Assembly (NCBI GenBank): GCA_003648575.1
Contig: QMPN01000027.1
Location: 1-19,434, forward strand
Direction of reading: 5' to 3'
Origin: Bacteroidota bacterium
GTDB taxonomy: Bacteria > Bacteroidota > Bacteroidia > Bacteroidales > B18-G4
DNA: 19,434 nucleotides
The stretch's first letter is position 1. Each line of letters opens with the position of its first letter. Of the stretch, positions 15,476-19,434 are shown in pieces. Both the position numbers and the translations under genes were made by a program. Below the pieces are notes generated by a model that was not told where the DNA came from, searched no databases, and saw only the letters and a list, made by a program, of their open reading frames with translations.

Positions 15476-16231
15476 TTATAAATCCAGCCATTCCTTAAAG
15501 CTGCTTGCTTTTGCACGGCTGACCACCGTGTTTTCGTTAGTCGGTGGATCTAACGTAGTTTGCAGCCTGTTGTTGAACCATGAGCTAAGTTTCTGTACAC
15601 TTTTAATATTGACAATCATTTTTCTGTTTATCTGGAAGAAAGATGCAGGGTCCATTTGCTTCGAAAGTTCAGAAATAGAATAGTTGACGATATGTTTTTC
15701 CCTGTTAAATAGTGTTGCGAAGGTAAGCCCTTCATCAGAAATCAGGTAGGCGATGTCATCACTGTTTATCGGGATGTAATTATCGCCAATTTTAATAAGG
15801 AAGCGCTTTTTGGGTGTAAATGACTTTTCTTTCAAGATTTCTTCCAGGAGTTTCTTGTCAGGCAGGTAAAAAGTCCCTTTTAATTTCCTGCGTTTCTGCA
15901 GCGCAGATCTTAAATCATTAATATCATAAGGCTTGATGATATAATCGATACTGTTTACCTGGAACGACTTTATGGCATATTGGCTAAAAGCGGTAGTGAA
16001 TATAACCGGTGCAGTGACCTCGATGGCATCAAAAATATCGAAACAATTGCCATCGGACAGAACGATGTCCTGGAAAACAAGATCAGGCATGTTGTTTTCG
16101 TGATACCATTTTATTCCGTCATCAACAGACCCGATAGTGCCAACAATATTTATGGAGCTGTCGATCTCTGACAGAAGGCTTGCCAGGCGCAGGGCCGTGG
16201 GCTTTTCATCTTTAAATATTAATACGTTCAT
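15476..16231 (-). CDS. LytTR-family response regulator
   Basis: A 251-residue two-component transcription factor. The receiver domain (1 to about 115) has the phospho-acceptor D55 in LVFQDIVLSDG, the switch threonines T79/T80 in IFTTAF and the conserved K100 in IIKPYD. The acidic pocket reads FKDEKP: D8 and E9 are present, but the usual acidic residue at position 7 is lysine. A linker leads to a LytTR DNA-binding domain (about 143-249) with FFQINRKMIVNIKSV and VSRAKASSFKEWL. The start overlaps the 3' end of the histidine kinase by 20 bp, so the two are one transcript. LytTR proteins usually bind direct repeats, and a candidate lies in the nearby divergent spacer. Confidence 0.95.
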   Translation of the reverse strand: MNVLIFKDEKPTALRLASLLSEIDSSINIVGTIGSVDDGIKWYHENNMPDLVFQDIVLSDGNCFDIFDAIEVTAPVIFTTAFSQYAIKSFQVNSIDYIIKPYDINDLRSALQKRRKLKGTFYLPDKKLLEEILKEKSFTPKKRFLIKIGDNYIPINSDDIAYLISDEGLTFATLFNREKHIVNYSISELSKQMDPASFFQINRKMIVNIKSVQKLSSWFNNRLQTTLDPPTNENTVVSRAKASSFKEWLDL

Positions 16232-17288
16232 AATCTGCTTTAGTTAATACAGGTAATGAGACTGTAAAACCTGCTTCGTTACTGCTAATACTTATGGCTT
16301 TATCCGAAAAATAGGCAAATCGTTGGGTCAGGTTATGAAGTCCCTGCTTTGTCGAATCGGAAGTATCATCCCTCAGGTTTATATTGTTGTTCACTACTAT
16401 CTGATTCTCAGTAGCAGAAATATGTATGTGAAGAGGGGCTTCCCTGGTAAATTTATTGTGTTTAACTGCATTTTCAATTAATAGTTGTAAAGAAGCAGGA
16501 GGGATGTAGCTATTTTGAATAAGCGCCTGATCCATTGAATTGTTAAAAATTATGCCCTCTTCAAAACGGTTCTTTATTAAAAAGAAATAATCTTCAACAA
16601 AAAGAACCTCATCTTTCAAAGGAACTAGGGGTAATTCATTTTTTTCAATTACATACCGTAAAGTTTTGGATAATCGCAATAGGAACTCCTCGGCAATATT
16701 TACATCCGTTTGTATAAGTGATGACAACACACTCAGGCTGTTAAACAAAAAATGGGGTTCGATTTGTGATTTCAGGTTTAAATATTGGGCCAGGGTATTT
16801 TCCTGTTTTAGCTTTTCTAATTGTAATTGATCCTCCTTACTCTTAATGTTTGAGTGGTAATATACATCAAACGAAAAAAGTATTATATAAATCACGAAGA
16901 GACTAAAAGTAAACTCAGGATTTAAAATGGATACCTCTGACCATGTTTCCCCCATATTATAGAAATAGACATCCCCAATACGATATAGCATATTTGTCAA
17001 AAATGAGACTGCAAATCCATAGATAAAATGAAACGAGAAAAGTAAAAAGATGTAATATTTTTTATGATCTGATGATGATTCCTGACCTTTTTGAATTTTT
17101 AAATTGACGAAAGCTGAAACATACCAGACAATAAGCCCATAGATGGTAAAAAATACCGAAAATACAAACCCGCGTGAGGTAAATTCAGAGAAAACATTGA
17201 TTGATTGATCCCCAATTTTAAATATGAAATGAATTAGAAATACTACGAGTAGCCTTATGAGAAATGTTTTTATGGCTTTATGATTCAT
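16212..17288 (-). CDS. LytS/YpdA-type sensor histidine kinase
   Basis: A 358-residue membrane sensor. Four hydrophobic segments lie at about 7-23, 40-61, 78-99 and 126-143. A short coiled-coil-like linker (150-172) comes next. The His-kinase domain follows with QIEPHFLFNSL (175-185), H179 being the phosphorylated histidine, and an ATPase domain with the N-box ENAVKHN (272-278) and G-box-like GLHNLTQRF (316-324). There is no large periplasmic sensor domain, so the signal is probably sensed in or near the membrane. It is translationally coupled to the response regulator by a 20-bp overlap. A TATCTTTA element (17350-17343), one base off consensus, could be its -7 box. The gene looks more AT-rich than the dcw cluster. 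Confidence 0.94.
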   Translation of the reverse strand: MNHKAIKTFLIRLLVVFLIHFIFKIGDQSINVFSEFTSRGFVFSVFFTIYGLIVWYVSAFVNLKIQKGQESSSDHKKYYIFLLFSFHFIYGFAVSFLTNMLYRIGDVYFYNMGETWSEVSILNPEFTFSLFVIYIILFSFDVYYHSNIKSKEDQLQLEKLKQENTLAQYLNLKSQIEPHFLFNSLSVLSSLIQTDVNIAEEFLLRLSKTLRYVIEKNELPLVPLKDEVLFVEDYFFLIKNRFEEGIIFNNSMDQALIQNSYIPPASLQLLIENAVKHNKFTREAPLHIHISATENQIVVNNNINLRDDTSDSTKQGLHNLTQRFAYFSDKAISISSNEAGFTVSLPVLTKADYERINI

Positions 17289-17544
17289 GTTTTATATTCA
17301 TTTTGTGTTATCATACAATTTAGGACCTTTAGGATGCAATTCTAAAGATACTGCAAAACTATACTGTTTGCATTCACCTGAAATATAATTCTTGTGAATT
17401 ACCGGATATTCCTGTGAAAGGAGATTATCGGGAGTTGAAATGTACATTGACATTTAAAACCCCTATAATGAAATTCCTGTCATCGGTACGAAAACACAAT
17501 TTTCAATTCAACTGTCAATTTTTGCAGTTCATAGTTTTATTCTA

Positions 17545-17570
17545 CCGTTCAAAAGAAATCCATCCGTACA
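17545..17570 (+). promoter_or_regulatory. Candidate LytTR-type direct repeat upstream of the receptor gene
   Basis: CCGTTCA (17545-17551) and CCGTACA (17564-17570) differ at one base and are separated by exactly 12 bp. Sites for LytTR regulators are commonly two short direct repeats with a spacer of about this size. The pair lies 15 bp upstream of a weak -7 box. A related ATCGGTACG sits at 17482-17490. The match is short enough to arise by chance. Confidence 0.3.
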
Positions 17571-17585
17571 GGCTTAGCAGTATTT

Positions 17586-17593
17586 TATTTTCG
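17586..17593 (+). promoter_or_regulatory. Weak -7-like promoter element for the TonB-dependent receptor
   Basis: TATTTTCG differs from TAnnTTTG at one position. It would start transcription near 17600, giving a short leader to the ATG at 17615. No TTG is seen at the expected -33 place. That would suit a promoter depending on an activator, but this is inference. Confidence 0.3.
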
Positions 17594-17614
17594 CACCTTA
17601 TAACAACGTAAAAA

Positions 17615-19434
17615 ATGATGAAAACAAAAAGAAGTTATAACAGGGGTTTCCGTTTCAGTATATTATTGGTGGTAAGTTTCATAATGCTGATAAGCATAAG
17701 CTTGTCAGCACAGGAATTAACTCAAACAATAAAAGGCCAGGTGGTAGATGTAGATGTGCAGATACCCTTGCCCGGGGTTACAGTTATCATTGTAGGATCC
17801 GATCCCTTGATTGGTGGTATTACAGATGTGGATGGATATTTCCGATTGGAAAACGTACCCCTTGGGAGGTACGACATTCGAATCAGTTATATTGGTTATG
17901 AACCGGCTCTTATCAGCGAGTTGGAAGTGGGCTCAGGAAAAGAGCTTGTAATCAATACGGGTTTAAAGGAATCCGCTGTCGGGCTCAATGAAGTGGTCAT
18001 AAAAGCAGATCAGGATAAAAAGGAAGCCTTAAACTCTATGGCAATTATCAGCAGCAGGCAAATCAATATGGAAGAAGCTCACCGTTTTGCAGGTGGTTTT
18101 GATGATCCGGCCCGCCTGGTGTCTTCGTATGCCGGTGTTGCCGGTAACATGAACAGCAATGCTATTGTAATCCGTGGTAATGCACCAAAAGGATTGCTCT
18201 GGCGCATGGAAGGACTTGAAATTTCAAATCCCAGCCATTTTGCAAATATGACCTCTTTTGGTGGTGGTGGATTAACGGCTTTGAGCGCTCAAATGATGGC
18301 TTCATCCGATTTTTTCACAAGTGCTTTTCCGGCTGAATATGGAAATGCCCTGTCAGGGGTTTTTGACATTAAGTTGCGCTCCGGTAACCGCGATAAACGG
18401 GAACATACCATCGAAGCAAGTTTAATGGGTATTTCTCTTTCATCCGAAGGGCCATATAAAAAGGGGAGAGGAGCAACATATCTGTTTAATTACAGATATG
18501 CCAATTTTGGCATTTTGAAACCCATCTTACCCGAAGATGCGGGTTTGATTAAATATCAGGATTTTAATTTCAAGACAGACCTGCCCACAAAAAAAGCCGG
18601 GATATTCTCCATCTGGGGAATTGGTGCTACGGACTATTCCGGATCCAGGGTGACAAAAGATATGGGAGATTGGGAGTATGAACAGGATCGTGAAGATGCG
18701 GATGGCCGTACCTACATGGGCGCACTGGGAGTAACTCATAAACTCATCATTGGTAAACGTTCACTGTTGAATTCAGCCATGGCTGTTTCCGGAAATGGTA
18801 TAACATGGGATATTAAAAGAATGGATGAACAAAACTCCTTGCACCCTTATAAGAATATTGAAAACTACTCATGGAAATATAGCCTGTCATCCTATTTGAA
18901 TCATAAATTTGGCCCGAAGCATACCAATAGAACAGGTGTTACTGTACATTTAATAAACTATGATATGCTCATCCAGGAAGCACCGGTATTTACACAGGAT
19001 CTGGTTTCTTTTGTTGATGATAAAGGGAGCTCTGAATTGATACAGGCATTTTCACAATCGAGGTTTGACCTGTCGGAGAAAGTTAAGATCAATGCCGGAA
19101 TCCATGTGCAATATTTTACCTTAAATAATCAGTATGTATTTGAACCACGTTTGGGAATAAGTTGGAACATCAAACCAACACATACTTTAAGCTTAGGATA
19201 TGGCGATCATAGCCGCCTGGAAATGTTGTTCCTGTACCTCGGACAGCAACCCTCAGCAAATGGATTTGCACAACCAAATAAAAACCTGGATTTTACAAAA
19301 TCTCATCATTTGGTGGCAGGATATAACTGGTCGGTAAGTGAAAATATGAATTTCAGGGCAGAAGCATATTACCAGCATTTATACAGTGTGCCGGTTAAGC
19401 CGGGTACTTCTTATTCAATGATGAACGTTGATGA
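17615..19434 (+). CDS. TonB-dependent outer-membrane receptor with CarboxypepD_reg-like domain (partial, 3' end outside window)
   Basis: The gene is open to the right edge, with 606 complete codons and no stop. A signal peptide with hydrophobic core FSILLVVSFIMLISISL (14-30) ends near SAQ (31-33). It is followed by a carboxypeptidase-regulatory-like beta-sandwich (about 38-118), with IKGQVVD, PLPGVTV, GGITDVDGYFRLENVPLG and ISYIGYE. A plug domain starts near NEVVI (125) and includes DDPARLVSSYAGVAG (163-177) and IVIRGNAPKGLLWRMEGLEI (184-203). Beta-barrel strands with alternating aromatic residues follow. A full receptor of this type has about 750-900 residues, so the missing part is barrel. 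Start is one of two adjacent ATGs (17615, 17618). Whether a SusD-like partner follows cannot be seen. The DPAR-type plug is more like ordinary TonB receptors than SusC. The substrate is unknown. Confidence 0.93.
   Translation, partial: MMKTKRSYNRGFRFSILLVVSFIMLISISLSAQELTQTIKGQVVDVDVQIPLPGVTVIIVGSDPLIGGITDVDGYFRLENVPLGRYDIRISYIGYEPALISELEVGSGKELVINTGLKESAVGLNEVVIKADQDKKEALNSMAIISSRQINMEEAHRFAGGFDDPARLVSSYAGVAGNMNSNAIVIRGNAPKGLLWRMEGLEISNPSHFANMTSFGGGGLTALSAQMMASSDFFTSAFPAEYGNALSGVFDIKLRSGNRDKREHTIEASLMGISLSSEGPYKKGRGATYLFNYRYANFGILKPILPEDAGLIKYQDFNFKTDLPTKKAGIFSIWGIGATDYSGSRVTKDMGDWEYEQDREDADGRTYMGALGVTHKLIIGKRSLLNSAMAVSGNGITWDIKRMDEQNSLHPYKNIENYSWKYSLSSYLNHKFGPKHTNRTGVTVHLINYDMLIQEAPVFTQDLVSFVDDKGSSELIQAFSQSRFDLSEKVKINAGIHVQYFTLNNQYVFEPRLGISWNIKPTHTLSLGYGDHSRLEMLFLYLGQQPSANGFAQPNKNLDFTKSHHLVAGYNWSVSENMNFRAEAYYQHLYSVPVKPGTSYSMMNVD

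Larger units (their letters stand above)
17289..17614. other. Divergent intergenic region between the histidine kinase and the TonB-dependent receptor
   Basis: This 326-bp AT-rich spacer separates the divergent two-component operon and the receptor gene. It contains a weak -7 element for each side (17343-17350 leftward, 17586-17593 rightward) and a candidate LytTR direct repeat (17545-17570). A 65-codon GTG frame at 17414-17611 has no recognisable family or ribosome site and is judged a chance frame. No RNA gene or terminator is seen. Confidence 0.55.

Noticed and set aside
17414..17611. 65-codon GTG frame just before the receptor gene
   Set aside because: Its composition follows AT-rich intergenic DNA, it covers the candidate promoter and repeats, and it shows no family features.
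1..19434. CRISPR arrays, tRNA or rRNA genes, insertion sequences and attachment sites
   Set aside because: No regularly spaced repeats, tRNA-like cloverleaf, rRNA segments, transposase genes or integrase genes were seen anywhere in the window.

Overview
The window comes from a member of the Bacteroidota, most likely near the order Bacteroidales. The evidence is the gene order and content: a division and cell-wall cluster with a class B penicillin-binding protein carrying a C-terminal PASTA domain, a short FtsL-like protein, a LytTR two-component pair, a TonB-dependent receptor with an N-terminal carboxypeptidase-regulatory-like domain, and promoter elements close to the Bacteroidota -7 consensus TAnnTTTG. 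No sequence search was possible, so the genus is not known.

Region 1 (1-10247, minus strand) is a tightly packed dcw cluster. It is transcribed in the order mraZ, rsmH, ftsL-like, ftsI (PBP), murE, mraY, murD, ftsW, murG, and the first codons of murC run off the left edge. Neighbouring genes overlap or sit within a few bases of each other, so this is probably one operon. It makes the lipid-linked peptidoglycan precursor and the septal synthase that uses it. murF is not present here. Upstream of mraZ are three direct repeats with a 10-bp period that fit the MraZ self-binding site.

Region 2 (10535-12935, plus strand, divergent from mraZ) is a three-gene operon: a PlsC-type O-acyltransferase, an OlsB-type GNAT N-acyltransferase and the ribosome-assembly GTPase EngB/YsxC. 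The first two resemble the pair that makes amino-acid-headed acyl lipids (glycine lipids in Bacteroides).

Region 3 (12939-14827, minus strand) holds a biotin carboxyl carrier protein and a carboxyltransferase of the propionyl-CoA carboxylase / methylmalonyl-CoA decarboxylase family. No biotin carboxylase or membrane decarboxylase subunit is nearby. A good TATCTTTG promoter and a 24-bp dyad lie upstream.

Region 4 (15096-19434) has a small YjbR/MmcQ-family gene behind a GC-rich palindromic repeat. Next comes a LytTR response regulator overlapped by its LytS-type histidine kinase (minus strand). Divergent from these is the first two-thirds or so of a TonB-dependent receptor that runs off the right edge. 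The 326-bp divergent spacer holds a candidate LytTR-type direct repeat.

Most of the window is ordinary core genome. I did not find a clearly new system. The points most worth a second look are the lipid acyltransferase pair, the MraZ operator, the carboxyltransferase without partners and its dyad, the palindromic repeat, and the two-component/receptor divergent pair.
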